Positions 38,708-48,096 are shown, counted from the first letter of the stretch. The stretch is DNA of 64,000 nt from JBBROS01 sp963752225 (GCA_963752225.1 CAVVXS010000009.1:248001-312000); one strand, 5' to 3'. Numbers and translations are program-made. Notes: generated by a model from the sequence alone, not told the origin.

Positions 38708-38742
38708 GCGGGTCTTTCGCCGAACCTTCGTCCGGCGCCGCG

Positions 38743-39630
38743 TCAGTCGTCCCACGGCGCGGTCAGCGCATCCAGCACGGCGCGGGCGAACAAAGGCGGG
38801 TTCTGCAGCATCGCAAAATGCGACACGCCGGGCAGGATCACCAGGTGCGAATTGGGGATGGTGGCGGCGATCGCCCGGCTGTGGCTCTGCTTGATGGCCT
38901 CGTCGTAGCGTCCGTCGGCGATCACGACCGGCACGGTAATGCCTCGCAGTGACGCGTCGCCGATATGCGGCTCGGTGGCCCACATTTGGCTGATCTGCGC
39001 CAGGAAGTTGTCGTATTGGCCCGGCGTCGGCGATAGCTCCCGGTATTCCTTGCCGGCGCGAACCTCGAACGCCTTGAACAGGCTGCCGGGCTTGTCGAAG
39101 CCGGACTTCAAGCCGGCCGGGTCGGTGTTGGCGCCGAACGCGAACACCCGGTGCAGGCGGTCCGGATGCTCGATCGCCATGACGATGCCGATGATCGCGC
39201 CGTCGCTCCAGCCGACCAGGTCCGCCTTGTCGACGTGCAGCGCGTCGAGCATCGCCACCACGTCGGACGTCATCAGCTCGTAACTGTAGCGCTGCGCCGA
39301 GCGCGTGCTGCGTCCGTGGCCGCGGCTGTCGACGGCGATCACGCGGAACCCCTGCGCGACCAGGAACGGGATGACGGTGCCGAAGTAGTTCGAGTTGGCC
39401 AGTCCGCCATGCACCATGACGACCGGCTTGCCGTTGCGCGGCCCGAACTCGGCCCGCCACATCTCGATGTCGTTGACGTGGACCGGCCCCGACACCCTCG
39501 CCGGCGGCAGCGCCGGCATCGGCGGCAGCACCTGCCAAGGCTCCGCGGCGCCGGCCGGGCAAGCCCCGAGCACGATGGCCAGCAACGTGGCAGTCAAGAC
39601 GGCGGACCGGCCGACTTTCAAATGCAGCAT
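38743..39630 (-). CDS. Exported alpha/beta hydrolase
   Basis: 295 residues from ATG 39630; signal peptide AVLTATLLAIVLGACPAGAA with a cysteine that could be a lipobox (LGAC). The hydrolase core shows VVMVHGGLANSNYFG (oxyanion), IAVDSRGHGRSTRS, nucleophile elbow GWSDGA, the acid in VVIADGRYDEAI and the base in LPGVSHFAMLQNP. The closest general type is the epoxide hydrolase/haloalkane/proline-iminopeptidase branch; substrate unknown. Convergent with the DUF1127 gene, separated from the luciferase-like gene by 67 bases. Confidence 0.85.
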   Translation of the reverse strand: MLHLKVGRSAVLTATLLAIVLGACPAGAAEPWQVLPPMPALPPARVSGPVHVNDIEMWRAEFGPRNGKPVVMVHGGLANSNYFGTVIPFLVAQGFRVIAVDSRGHGRSTRSAQRYSYELMTSDVVAMLDALHVDKADLVGWSDGAIIGIVMAIEHPDRLHRVFAFGANTDPAGLKSGFDKPGSLFKAFEVRAGKEYRELSPTPGQYDNFLAQISQMWATEPHIGDASLRGITVPVVIADGRYDEAIKQSHSRAIAATIPNSHLVILPGVSHFAMLQNPPLFARAVLDALTAPWDD

Positions 39631-39697
39631 CGTTGCTGCCCCCTCACAGTGCGCCCGATCTTCCACGCCCGGCCGCCACCGTTCAAGCCGCACGTGC

Positions 39698-40774
39698 TCA
39701 GGAGGCGGCCCGCAACTCCGGTGCAGCCGCGCCGGGCGCCGCATGCGTCAGCATGTCGCGGACCATCGGCGCCACCACGCGCCCATACAGCTCGATCCCC
39801 TGCGCCAGCTTCTCGTGCGCGAGCGGGCCGGCGCTGTACTTCAGGTCGAACCGCGACAGACCGAGCGCCCGCACGGTGCCGGCGATCTTGCGGGCAACCG
39901 TGTCCGGCGCGCCCACATACAACGAGCCGCTATCCGCCTCGCGGTCGAACTCGGCCCGCCGCATCGGCGGCCACCCGCGATCGGCGCCGATCCGGTCCCG
40001 CATCTGCTTGAACGCCGGCCACAGCTCGTCCCGCGCCTGCGCGTCGGTCGCGGCGACGTAGCCCGGCGAATGCACGCCGATCTCCCGCACCGGCCGGCCG
40101 AGCTGTGCGAAGGCCTGGTGATAAAGGTCCACGTAGGGCCGGAACCGGGCCGGGTCGCCGCCGATGATCGCCAGCATGAGCGGCAGGTCATAGCGCGCGG
40201 CGCGGACCACCGAGTTCGGGCTGCCGCCGACGCCGACCCAGGTCTTGAGCGTCCCGGTCTCGACCGGCGGGAACACCTCCTGCGCCGTGAGTGGCGGCCG
40301 CGTCTGGCCTTGCCATGTGACCGGCCCTTGCCGCAGCAACGCCGCGAACAGGTCGAGCTTGTCCTCGAACAGGGTTTCGTAGTCGGCGAGGTCGTAGCCG
40401 AACAACGGGAACGACTCGGTGAACGACCCGCGGCCGAGGATCACCTCGGCGCGCCCGTTGGATGCCGCATCGAGCGTCGAGAAGCGTTGGAAGATGCGGA
40501 TCGGGTCGTCCGAGCTCAGCACCGTCACCGCGGAGCCCAAGCGCAGCCGGCGGGTGCGGCTCGCGATCGCCGCCAGCACGATCTCGGCCGCGGACACGGC
40601 GAAGTCGCCCCGGTGGTGCTCGCCGATGCCGAAGAAGTCGAGGCCGACCTGGTCCGCCAGCACCCCCTCATCGATCACGTTGCGGATCACCTGGGCATGC
40701 GGCAGCGGCGTGCCGGCGGCGTCGGTGGTGACGTCGCCGAACGTGTCCAGTCCGAGTTCGAGAGGCTGTGTCAT
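39698..40774 (-). CDS. LLM-class flavin-dependent oxidoreductase
   Basis: 358 residues, a bacterial luciferase-like TIM barrel. Family segments are GLDFFGIGEHHRGDFAVSAAEIVLAAIASRT near the N-terminus, LGSAVTVLSSDDPIRIFQRFSTLDAAS, AEVILGRGSFTESFPLFGYDL, and GSLYVGAPDTVARKI near the end. Uses reduced flavin to oxidise an unknown substrate. It diverges from an HxlR-type regulator whose start lies 113 bases away, so the regulator probably controls it. Confidence 0.9.
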   Translation of the reverse strand: MTQPLELGLDTFGDVTTDAAGTPLPHAQVIRNVIDEGVLADQVGLDFFGIGEHHRGDFAVSAAEIVLAAIASRTRRLRLGSAVTVLSSDDPIRIFQRFSTLDAASNGRAEVILGRGSFTESFPLFGYDLADYETLFEDKLDLFAALLRQGPVTWQGQTRPPLTAQEVFPPVETGTLKTWVGVGGSPNSVVRAARYDLPLMLAIIGGDPARFRPYVDLYHQAFAQLGRPVREIGVHSPGYVAATDAQARDELWPAFKQMRDRIGADRGWPPMRRAEFDREADSGSLYVGAPDTVARKIAGTVRALGLSRFDLKYSAGPLAHEKLAQGIELYGRVVAPMVRDMLTHAAPGAAAPELRAAS

Positions 40775-40832
40775 GGGGCACCTTGCGTCGCAGGCCGGCC
40801 CGCCTTCGAGGTGGCGCGCCGCCGGTTCTTGT

Positions 40833-40858
40833 TGGTAACCAGGCGCAGATGGTGAACC
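40833..40858. promoter_or_regulatory. Two related half-sites in the LLM/HxlR divergent region
   Basis: TGGTAACCA (833-841), a perfect 9-base palindrome around A, is followed 17 bases later by the related TGGTGAACC (850-858). Spacing and symmetry suit a dimeric winged-helix repressor such as HxlR. There is no direct support for binding. Confidence 0.35.
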
Positions 40859-40887
40859 GCTCCCGCCGGCCGCAAGGAGGCACAGAC

Positions 40888-41322
40888 GTGCAACAAGGGC
40901 ACATCGTGGGAACCGGGGTGGGAACCGGGGTGGGAACCGGGGCGGGAACCGGGCCGCTGCTGGACGCGGCGAGCGATGACTGCCGCGCCATCAGCGCCGT
41001 GCTGGGCCGGGTCGGCGACAAGTGGAGCGTCCTCGTCGTCGCCCTGCTCGGCAACGGCCCGCGGCGGTTCAGCGAGATCAAGCGGCAGGTCGGCGGCATT
41101 TCGCAGCGCATGCTCACCCTGACCCTGCGCGGACTGGAGCGCGACGGGCTCGTGACCCGGACGGTGACGGCCAGCACGCCGCCCCGGGTGGATTACGCGC
41201 TGACCGACATGGGACGCTCGTTGTCGCAGCCGGTGCGGCTGCTGAGCGATTGGGCGCGGCAGCATCGGGCCGACATCGAAGCCGCCCGACAACGCTTCGA
41301 TGGGCGCGCCGCATCCAGCTGA
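40888..41322 (+). CDS. HxlR-family winged-helix transcriptional regulator
   Basis: 144 residues from GTG 40888, which follows a perfect AAGGAGG site by 7 bases; longer upstream starts were rejected for that reason. After a Gly-rich N-terminus come the conserved cysteine and helix (DDCRAISAVLGRVGDKWSVLVVALL), the recognition region RRFSEIKRQVGGISQRMLTLTLRGLERDGLVTR, and the wing TASTPPRVDYALTDMGRSL. HxlR proteins sense aldehydes, quinones or redox stress through the cysteine. It probably controls the divergent oxidoreductase. Confidence 0.92.
   Translation: MQQGHIVGTGVGTGVGTGAGTGPLLDAASDDCRAISAVLGRVGDKWSVLVVALLGNGPRRFSEIKRQVGGISQRMLTLTLRGLERDGLVTRTVTASTPPRVDYALTDMGRSLSQPVRLLSDWARQHRADIEAARQRFDGRAASS
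40906..40953 (+). repeat. Four 12-bp tandem repeats inside the HxlR gene
   Basis: Three exact copies of GTGGGAACCGGG (906-917, 918-929, 930-941) and one with a single change (942-953) encode VGTG x3 and AGTG directly after the start of the regulator. Copy changes would keep frame and alter only the N-terminal linker. Confidence 0.9.
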
Positions 41323-41346
41323 GGCGCGGGACCCGACCTTCCTCCC

Positions 41347-42579
41347 CTACCGGGCGACGTGGCGGAACCCGGCGTCGGCGGCGGCGAGCGCCGCGTCGAC
41401 GTCGGCGTCCGTGTGGGCGCAGGACAGAAACATGTTGTGCTTGGGGTGGAAATAAGCGCCGTGCCGCAGCGCCTCGGCGCAGAACGCGAAGCCGCGGCGC
41501 CATTCCGGGTCGTCGGCGAACAGCAGCGTCGGCATCTGCACCGGGCCGCTTTGGTCGATCGCGACGCCATGATGCGCTGCCCGCTCGGCCAGCCCGTCGC
41601 GCAACCGTTGCCCCATGGCCCGCATACGTGCCGGGCCGTCGATGCGGCGCAGCTCCGAAAGCGTCGCCACCGCGGCCGCCATCGGCACCGCGCCGCACCA
41701 GAACGAGCCGGTGGTGAACACCTGCGTTGCCGCCGTGCGGAACCGCTCCCGCCCGGTCACCGCCGCCAGCGGGTGGCCGTTGGCGATGGCCTTGCTCCAG
41801 GCCGCGAGGTCCGGTTGCACGCCCAGCGTTTCCCAGGACCCGCCCAGATCGAGCCGGAACCCGGCGCGCACATCGTCCAGGATTAACGCGGCGCCGGTCG
41901 CGTCGCATAGGGCGCGGACGCCGCGGGCGAACTCCGGCGTCGGCAGCTCCTGCCGTTGGCCCATGTCGTGGCGGAACGCCGAGACCAGGATCGCGGCAAG
42001 GTCGCCGCCCGCCCGCTCCGCCGCGGCCTCGACGCTGCGCAGGTCGTTGTAGGTGAACGAAAGCAAATGCGCCCGGTCCTCGGCCGTCACCCCGGCGACG
42101 CTCGGCGAGCACCAGGGCACCGCGCCGTGATAGGCGCCGGCCGCCACCAGCACCTTGCGCCGCCCGGTCGCCGCCCGTGCCACGGTGACGCAGGTGGTGG
42201 TGGCGTCGGTGCCGTTCTTGCCGAACAGGCACCAATCGGCATGCGGCACCATCTCCACGAGCAGCTCGGCGAGCTCGACCAGCACCGGTGCCGGGCCGTT
42301 CATGCAGTCGCCGCGTTCGGCCTGCGCGCGCGCCGCCGCCTCGACCGCCTCGTGCTTGTGGCCGAGGATGATCGGGCCCCAGGAGCACATCAGGTCGACG
42401 AAGGAGCGGCCGTCCACGTCGTAGAGGCGGCAGCCCTCGGCGCGTTCGAAGAATTGCGGGTAGCCGGCCGGCAGCCGGCTGGCGTCGAGATGGCCCCACA
42501 AGCCGCCGGGGATCACACGCGCCGCCCGCGCCCGCAAGCCCTCGTCGACCGTGTGCCGTCCGGTTCCGAAGTCGTCCAT
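41347..42579 (-). CDS. Class III PLP aminotransferase, GSA-aminomutase-like
   Basis: 410 residues. Fold type I class III features: ARVIPGGLWGHL at the start, EGCRLYDVDGRSFVDLMCSWGPIILGH, FGKNGTDATTTCVTVARAATGR (cofactor phosphate), LILDDVRAGFRLDLGGSW (Asp holding the pyridine), and the Schiff-base lysine in AWSKAIANGHPLAAVTG. Glutamate-1-semialdehyde aminomutase is the nearest named relative, but many members are omega-transaminases. It lies next to acylase, amidase and binding-protein genes and converges with HxlR. Diverges from the acylase gene, with 139 bases between. Confidence 0.85.
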   Translation of the reverse strand: MDDFGTGRHTVDEGLRARAARVIPGGLWGHLDASRLPAGYPQFFERAEGCRLYDVDGRSFVDLMCSWGPIILGHKHEAVEAAARAQAERGDCMNGPAPVLVELAELLVEMVPHADWCLFGKNGTDATTTCVTVARAATGRRKVLVAAGAYHGAVPWCSPSVAGVTAEDRAHLLSFTYNDLRSVEAAAERAGGDLAAILVSAFRHDMGQRQELPTPEFARGVRALCDATGAALILDDVRAGFRLDLGGSWETLGVQPDLAAWSKAIANGHPLAAVTGRERFRTAATQVFTTGSFWCGAVPMAAAVATLSELRRIDGPARMRAMGQRLRDGLAERAAHHGVAIDQSGPVQMPTLLFADDPEWRRGFAFCAEALRHGAYFHPKHNMFLSCAHTDADVDAALAAADAGFRHVAR

Positions 42580-42783
42580 GATGTCTCCTCGGTGGCGTCC
42601 GCGGCAGGCCAGGGGCGAAAAGCGTTGCGGGCCGGCGTTCGGCGCCTATCATCGGCCGTCGCCCCGGGGGGCGGCAAGACGCGGCTCCGGACCCGGCGCC
42701 CACGGACAGGAGCGACGCATGACCCTTCCCGCAAAAGCCAGTCGCGGCATGCTGCTCGGGGTCGCGGCACAGCGGGCCTGACG

Positions 42784-45099
42784 GTGGTGGCAGGAATCGA
42801 CGCGGCCGCTCTTGCCGCCGCCGTGCCGCCGCTGGCGGGCACGCTGGACGTGCCGGGCCTGCGGGCGCCAGCCACCGTGCACCGTGATGAATGGGGCATT
42901 CCGCACATCCGCGCCGCCACCGCGCCGGACGCGCATTTCGCGCTGGGATTCGTCCACGCGCAGGACCGGCTGTTCCAGATGGAGCTGAACCGCCGCCGCG
43001 CCCTCGGCCGCGCCGCCGAGTGGCTCGGCGCCGAAGCCGCCGACAGCGACGCCTTGTGCCGCCGGCTGGGGATGGCGGCGGCGTCGCAGCGCGACCACGC
43101 AGCGCTCGGGCCGGACGCGCAGGAGATGCTGGAGCGCTACACGGCGGGGGTGAACGCGTTCCTCGGCTCCGGCGCGCCGCTGCCGATCGAATACACGCTG
43201 CTCGGAGCCCGGCCGGAACCTTGGGAGCCGTGGCACCCGATCGCGGTCATGCGCCGGCTCGGCCTGCTGATGGGTTCGGTGTGGTTCAAGCTGTGGCGGG
43301 CGCTCGCGCTGCCGGTCGTCGGGCCGGAGAACGCGGCCAAGCTGCGCTACGACGATGGCGGCGGCGACTTGGTCTGCATTCCGCCCGGCGTTCACGCCGA
43401 GCGATTGGGCGCCGACCTCCAGGCGTTGCGGCCGGCGATCGAGGCGCTGCTGGCCGCCATGGGACCGGACGAGACCGGCGGCGGCAGCAACAACTGGGCG
43501 GTCGGGCCCGGCCGCACGGCGACCGGCCGCCCGATCCTGGCGGGCGATCCGCACCGGGTGTTCGAGATCCCCGGCATGTACACGCAGCACCACCTCGCCT
43601 GCGACGCGTTCGACGCGGTCGGCCTCACGGTGCCGGGCGTCCCCGGCTTCCCGCACTTCATGCATAACGGCCGAATGGCGTTCTGCGTCACCCACGCCTT
43701 CGCGGATATCCATGACCTGTTCCTCGAGCAGTTCGACGGCGGCGGACGGGTACGTTTCGGCGCGGACTGGGAGAACGTGTCCGTCCGGCGAGAGACGGTG
43801 TCGGTGCGCGGCGCCGCCGACCGGGTCGTGGACGTGGTCGAGACCCGGCACGGACCCGTCATTGCCGGCGACCCGGCACGCGGCGCCGCCCTCGCCCTGC
43901 GCTCGGTGCAGTTCGCCGAGACCGACCGGTCGTTCGACTGCTTGCCGCGCATGCTGCAAGCGGACGGGGTGCCGGCGCTGTTCGAGGCCACCCGCGGCCG
44001 GGGGCTGATCGACCACAACGTGGTTGCCGCCGACGTCGCTTGCCGGATCGGCCACCGGGTGCGCGCCGTCGTGCCGCGGCGGCCACGCGCGAATGGTTGG
44101 CTGCCGGTGCCGGGCTGGACCGGCGCGCACGAATGGCAGGGCGCCATCGCGCACGAGGACATGCCGCAAACGATCGACCCGGCGGGCGGCGTCATCGTCA
44201 CCGCCAACAACCGCGTCGTGGCGGACGGGCCCGACTATTTTTGCACCGACTGCCACCCGCCCTATCGCGCCGAGCGGATCGCCGCCCTGATCGACGAGCT
44301 GCCGCCGTTCCGGGTCGAGGACGCCGCCACGCTGCACGCCGACACGCTGTCGCCGGTGGCGCCGCTGTTCCAAGCGCGGCTGCGAGCCATGCCGGAGCCG
44401 GCAGAGCCGGCCGCAGCGGCGCTGCGCCGGACTCTGCTCGATTGGGATGGGCGGATGGCGGCCGGGTCGGTCGCGGCGGGCCAATACAACGCCCTGCGCC
44501 GGGCAGCGACGGCGATCCTGGCCCGCCGCTCGGGCCTGGATGCGGCCGCGGCGCATCCTTGGGGCGCGGTGCCGCCGGGCGTGTCGCCGCTCGGGCAGCT
44601 TTGGTGGACGCTGCCGGCGCTTCTGCGCGACGACGACACCTCGCTGCTCGGCGGCTGGTCCTGGTCCGACGTGCTCGGGGCGGCCCTGGCCGAGGTCGCG
44701 TCCGGCCCCGCGGCGGCGCCGTGGGGCGAGACGCATCAGCCGCGCTTCCGCCACCCGCTCTCGGCCTCGATGCCGGACGCGGCGGCGCTGCTCGATCCGC
44801 CGTCGCGGCCGTTGGGCGGCGACGGCGACACGGTGATGGCGATCGGCCAGGTTCCCGCCGCCGGTCCGGCCGGCAGCTACGGGGCGCTGTGCCGCTACGT
44901 GTTCGACGTCGGCAACTGGGAGGCGAGCCGCTGGGCGGTGTTCCACGGCGCGTCCGGCCACCCCGGCAGCCCGCACTACGCCGACCAGAACGCGGCCTGG
45001 AGCGCCTGCGCCACCGTGCCGATGCGCTACGACTGGGACGGCATCGCCGCCGCCGCAACCCGCACGCAAGTGCTGCAACCCAGACAGGAGACGGCATGA
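42784..45099 (+). CDS. Penicillin-acylase family Ntn hydrolase (5' end probably frameshifted)
   Basis: About 770 residues. The small chain starts LAGTLDVPGLRAPATVHRDEWGIPHIRAATAPDAHFALGFVHAQDRLFQME, a classical acylase opening, and the catalytic N-terminal serine of the large chain is in GGGSNNWAVGPGRTATG (residue ~235). The family cleaves amide bonds in penicillins, cephalosporins, acyl-homoserine lactones or peptides. In frame, only GTG 42784/42787 is available, without a ribosome site. A strong AGGAG site precedes ATG 42719, which opens another frame for 20 codons (MTLPAKASRGMLLGV...); adding one base between 42755 and 42780 joins the two. I think the true start is 42719. The stop overlaps the amidase start (ATGA). 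Confidence 0.85.
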   Translation: MVAGIDAAALAAAVPPLAGTLDVPGLRAPATVHRDEWGIPHIRAATAPDAHFALGFVHAQDRLFQMELNRRRALGRAAEWLGAEAADSDALCRRLGMAAASQRDHAALGPDAQEMLERYTAGVNAFLGSGAPLPIEYTLLGARPEPWEPWHPIAVMRRLGLLMGSVWFKLWRALALPVVGPENAAKLRYDDGGGDLVCIPPGVHAERLGADLQALRPAIEALLAAMGPDETGGGSNNWAVGPGRTATGRPILAGDPHRVFEIPGMYTQHHLACDAFDAVGLTVPGVPGFPHFMHNGRMAFCVTHAFADIHDLFLEQFDGGGRVRFGADWENVSVRRETVSVRGAADRVVDVVETRHGPVIAGDPARGAALALRSVQFAETDRSFDCLPRMLQADGVPALFEATRGRGLIDHNVVAADVACRIGHRVRAVVPRRPRANGWLPVPGWTGAHEWQGAIAHEDMPQTIDPAGGVIVTANNRVVADGPDYFCTDCHPPYRAERIAALIDELPPFRVEDAATLHADTLSPVAPLFQARLRAMPEPAEPAAAALRRTLLDWDGRMAAGSVAAGQYNALRRAATAILARRSGLDAAAAHPWGAVPPGVSPLGQLWWTLPALLRDDDTSLLGGWSWSDVLGAALAEVASGPAAAPWGETHQPRFRHPLSASMPDAAALLDPPSRPLGGDGDTVMAIGQVPAAGPAGSYGALCRYVFDVGNWEASRWAVFHGASGHPGSPHYADQNAAWSACATVPMRYDWDGIAAAATRTQVLQPRQETA

Positions 45100-46516
45100 C
45101 CGACGCGGATATCGGGTTCCTTCCCGCGGCCGAGCTGCTGTCGCGGTACCACGCCCGCACGCTGTCGCCGGTCGAAGTGATCGATGCGGTGCTGCGCCAC
45201 ATCGAGGCGACCGAGCCGGCGCTGAACGCGATGGTGCTGCTGACGGCCGAGACGGCGCGGGCGTCCGCGCGCGCGGCGGAGGCGGCTTACGCGCGCGGCA
45301 CCGCCCGCAAGCTGGAAGGCGTGCCGGTCACGATCAAGGACCTGCAGCAAACCAAGGGCGTCCCGACCCAAATGGGCAGCCGCATGTTCGAGGGCCACGT
45401 GCCCGACGTGGACACGCCCTGCGTCGCGCGGCTGCACGACGCCGGCTGCATCATGCTGGGCAAGACGACGGCGCCGGAGTTCGGCTGGAAGGGTGTCAGC
45501 CAAAGCCCGCTGACCGGCATCACCCACAACCCGTGGCAGCACGGGATGAGCGCCGGCGGGTCCTCTTCGGGGGCGGCCGCCGGTGCGGCGGCGGGATACG
45601 GGCCGTTGCATCAGGGCGGCGACGGCGCCGGTTCGATCCGCATCCCGGCGCATATGTGCGGGGTGTTCGGCATCAAGGCGACGCATGGACGGGTGCCGTG
45701 CTGGCCGATGTCGAACAACGACCTCGCCACCCATCTCGGCCCCATCACCCGCACCGTCACCGACGCCGCCCTCATGCTGGAGGCGATGGCCGGCCGCATC
45801 CCTGGGACTACACCTCGCTCGAGGCGCCGCCGCAGGACTACGCGTCCAAGCTGCGCGCCGATCTGCGCGGCAAGCGCATCGCCTTCAGCCCCGACCTCGG
45901 CCACGCCCGCGTGGACGACGATGTGGCCGCCCTGGTGCGGACCGCCGTCGAGGTGTTCGCGGAGCTGGGCGCGACGGTCGAGGAAGTGACGCCCGGCTGG
46001 GGCCCGAAAGGGAAGGAGCTGTTCGATTTCTTTTGGCCGACCGTGTTCTCGGCCAAGCTGCGCGACCTGCCGCAATGGGAGGACAAGCTCGACCCCGGCT
46101 TCGTCGCCATGATCAAGACCGCGCGCGACGTGCGCGTCTCCGATTTCATGGCGATGCGCGAACGCCGTTTCGCCTACGGGGCCGAGATCCACGAGTTCTT
46201 CACCGAATGGGACTTCCTGCTCACGCCCGCGGTCAGCACGACGGCGTTCCCGGCCGAGCTGCTGCAGCCGGCGCACTGGCCGCAGCATCCCTGGGACGGG
46301 CTGGCCTGGGCGCAGTTCAGCTATCCGTTCAACTGGGCCGGCAACCCGGCCGCCAGCATTCCATGCGGCTTCACCGCGGCCGGGCTGCCGGTCGGGCTGC
46401 AGGTCGTCGCCCCCCGGTTCGACGACCTCGGGGTGCTGCAGGCGGCGTTTGCGTTCGAGGGCGCGCGGCCCTGGGCCGGCCGGCGCCCGCCCGTCATCAA
46501 AGGAGCACCGGCATGA
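45096..46516 (+). pseudogene. Amidase-signature hydrolase, frameshifted
   Basis: The first frame runs MTDADIGFLPAAELLSRYHART with the Ser-cisSer-Lys triad in place: Lys in VTIKDLQQ, Ser in GMSAGGSSSGAAAG and GGDGAGSIRIPAHMCG. It ends usefully at AMAG near 45794; the second frame continues PHPWDYTSLEAPPQDY to the stop at 46514. One C is missing around 45795 (GGCCGCAT where GGCCCGCAT is needed). Corrected length is 473 residues, normal for the family, which hydrolyses carboxamides. Start overlaps the acylase stop, stop overlaps the binding-protein start. Real loss or sequencing error cannot be distinguished here. Confidence 0.85.
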
Positions 46517-48087
46517 AGCGCCGCCACCTGCTGGCAGGCGCCGCCGCCGCGCTCGCGGCTCCGAGCCTCGCCGCCGCGCAGAACCTCAAGACCGTGCATT
46601 TCGTGCCGCAGGCCGACCTCGCGCTGCTCGACCCGGTGTTCAACACCGCGCTCGTCACCCGCAATCACGGCTTTCTCGTGTTCGACCAGCTTTATGGCCT
46701 CGACGACAGCCTGCAGCCGCAGCCGCAGATGGTCGCAGGCCACGTGGTCGAGGACGATGGCCGCACGTGGCGCATGACCTTGCGCGAGGGCATGACCTTC
46801 CACGACGGCACGCCGGTGCTGGCGCGCGACGCGGTCGCCAGCATCGAACGCTGGGCTCGCAACGACCCGTTCGGCCAGAACGTCCGTGCCGTCACCGACG
46901 AGCTCTCGGCGCCGTCCGACCGGGTGCTGCAGTTCCGCCTGAAGAAGCCGTTTCCGCTGCTGACGGCGGCGCTGGCGAAGCCGTCCTCCTATTGCCCGGT
47001 GATGCCGGAGCGGCTGGCGCGGACGCCGGCCAGCCAGCAGGTGACCGAGATGGTCGGCAGCGGCCCGTTCCGGTTCCTGGCCGGCGAGCGCGTCGCCGGG
47101 TCGCGCGTGGCGTATGAGAAGTTCGCCGGCTATGTGCCCCGCCCGGACGGCACGCCATCCTTCGCCGCCGGGCCGAAACGCGTGTTCGTGGACCGGGTCG
47201 AGTGGCACGTCATTCCCGACGCCGCGACCGCGGCGGCCGCCCTGCAGCGCGGCGAAGTGGATTGGTGGGAGCAGCCGACCGCCGACCTGCTGCCGCTGCT
47301 GAAGCGGGACCCGAACCTCGCCGTCGAGGCCAAGGAGCACGGCGGCTTCATGAGCATGATCCGCTTCAATCACCTGCAGCCGCCGTTCGACAACCCGGCG
47401 ATCCGCCGCGCCTTCTTTCCCGGGATCCGCCAGGCCGACTACATGACGGCCGTCATGGGCGAGGACCGCAGCCTGTGGAACGACCGCTGCGGCTTTTTCG
47501 TCCCGGGCGGCCCCTTTTCGACCGAAGCGGGGCTCGAGGCGATGGACGGCGCGCCGAACTACGACCGCGTCCGCGCCAACCTGCAAGCGGCCGGCTACAA
47601 GGGCGAGCGGGTGGTGTTCGTGGTGCCGACCGACCTGCCATCGCTGAACGCGTTCAGCGAGATTGCCGCCGACATGTTCCGCCGGGTCGGGGTCAACCTC
47701 GACTACCAGGCTTCGGATTGGGGCTCGGTCGCGCCGCGGCTGGCGAACAAGGAAGGGCTCGACAAGGGCGGCTGGAGCGTGTGGTGCAACAACATCCCCG
47801 GCATCATCGCGGTCACGCCGGCGACGCAGTCGTATACGCGCGGGATCGGCCGCGCGGGCACCTTCGGCTGGCCGGAATCAGCCCGACTTGAGCAGTTGCG
47901 CGACCAGTTCCTCGACGCCGCCTCGGCCGACGAGCAGAAGCGGATCACCCGGGAGCTGCAGTTGCAGGCGTTCCAGGACGTGCCGTACGTGCCGCTCGGC
48001 GCCTACAACCAGCCGTTCGCCTTTCGCCGCAGCCTCACTGGGATGCTGAACAGCTTTCCGGTGTTCTACAACGTCCGCAAGGCTTGA
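46513..48087 (+). CDS. Peptide-type (family 5) ABC substrate-binding protein
   Basis: 524 residues with a twin-arginine-like signal (MKRRHLLAGAAAALAAPSLAAAQ). DppA/OppA-type sequence: VVEDDGRTWRMTLREGMTFHDGTPVLARDAV, MVGSGPFRFLAGE, and LALGRS-type C-terminal lobe with QAFQDVPYVPLGAYNQPF. It would bind peptides, amides or opines in the periplasm. No permease or ATPase gene follows, so the transporter must be encoded elsewhere. Overlaps the amidase stop by ATGA. Converges with the phosphotransferase gene 9 bases away. Confidence 0.9.
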   Translation: MKRRHLLAGAAAALAAPSLAAAQNLKTVHFVPQADLALLDPVFNTALVTRNHGFLVFDQLYGLDDSLQPQPQMVAGHVVEDDGRTWRMTLREGMTFHDGTPVLARDAVASIERWARNDPFGQNVRAVTDELSAPSDRVLQFRLKKPFPLLTAALAKPSSYCPVMPERLARTPASQQVTEMVGSGPFRFLAGERVAGSRVAYEKFAGYVPRPDGTPSFAAGPKRVFVDRVEWHVIPDAATAAAALQRGEVDWWEQPTADLLPLLKRDPNLAVEAKEHGGFMSMIRFNHLQPPFDNPAIRRAFFPGIRQADYMTAVMGEDRSLWNDRCGFFVPGGPFSTEAGLEAMDGAPNYDRVRANLQAAGYKGERVVFVVPTDLPSLNAFSEIAADMFRRVGVNLDYQASDWGSVAPRLANKEGLDKGGWSVWCNNIPGIIAVTPATQSYTRGIGRAGTFGWPESARLEQLRDQFLDAASADEQKRITRELQLQAFQDVPYVPLGAYNQPFAFRRSLTGMLNSFPVFYNVRKA

Positions 48088-48096
48088 CCGGCGCCG

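Noticed and set aside
40906..40953. CRISPR-like repeats
   Set aside because: Contiguous 12-base units with no spacers, inside a reading frame.
42649..45078. 809-codon antisense frame opposite the acylase
   Set aside because: Arg/His/Gln shadow without motifs; sense frame is a clear acylase.
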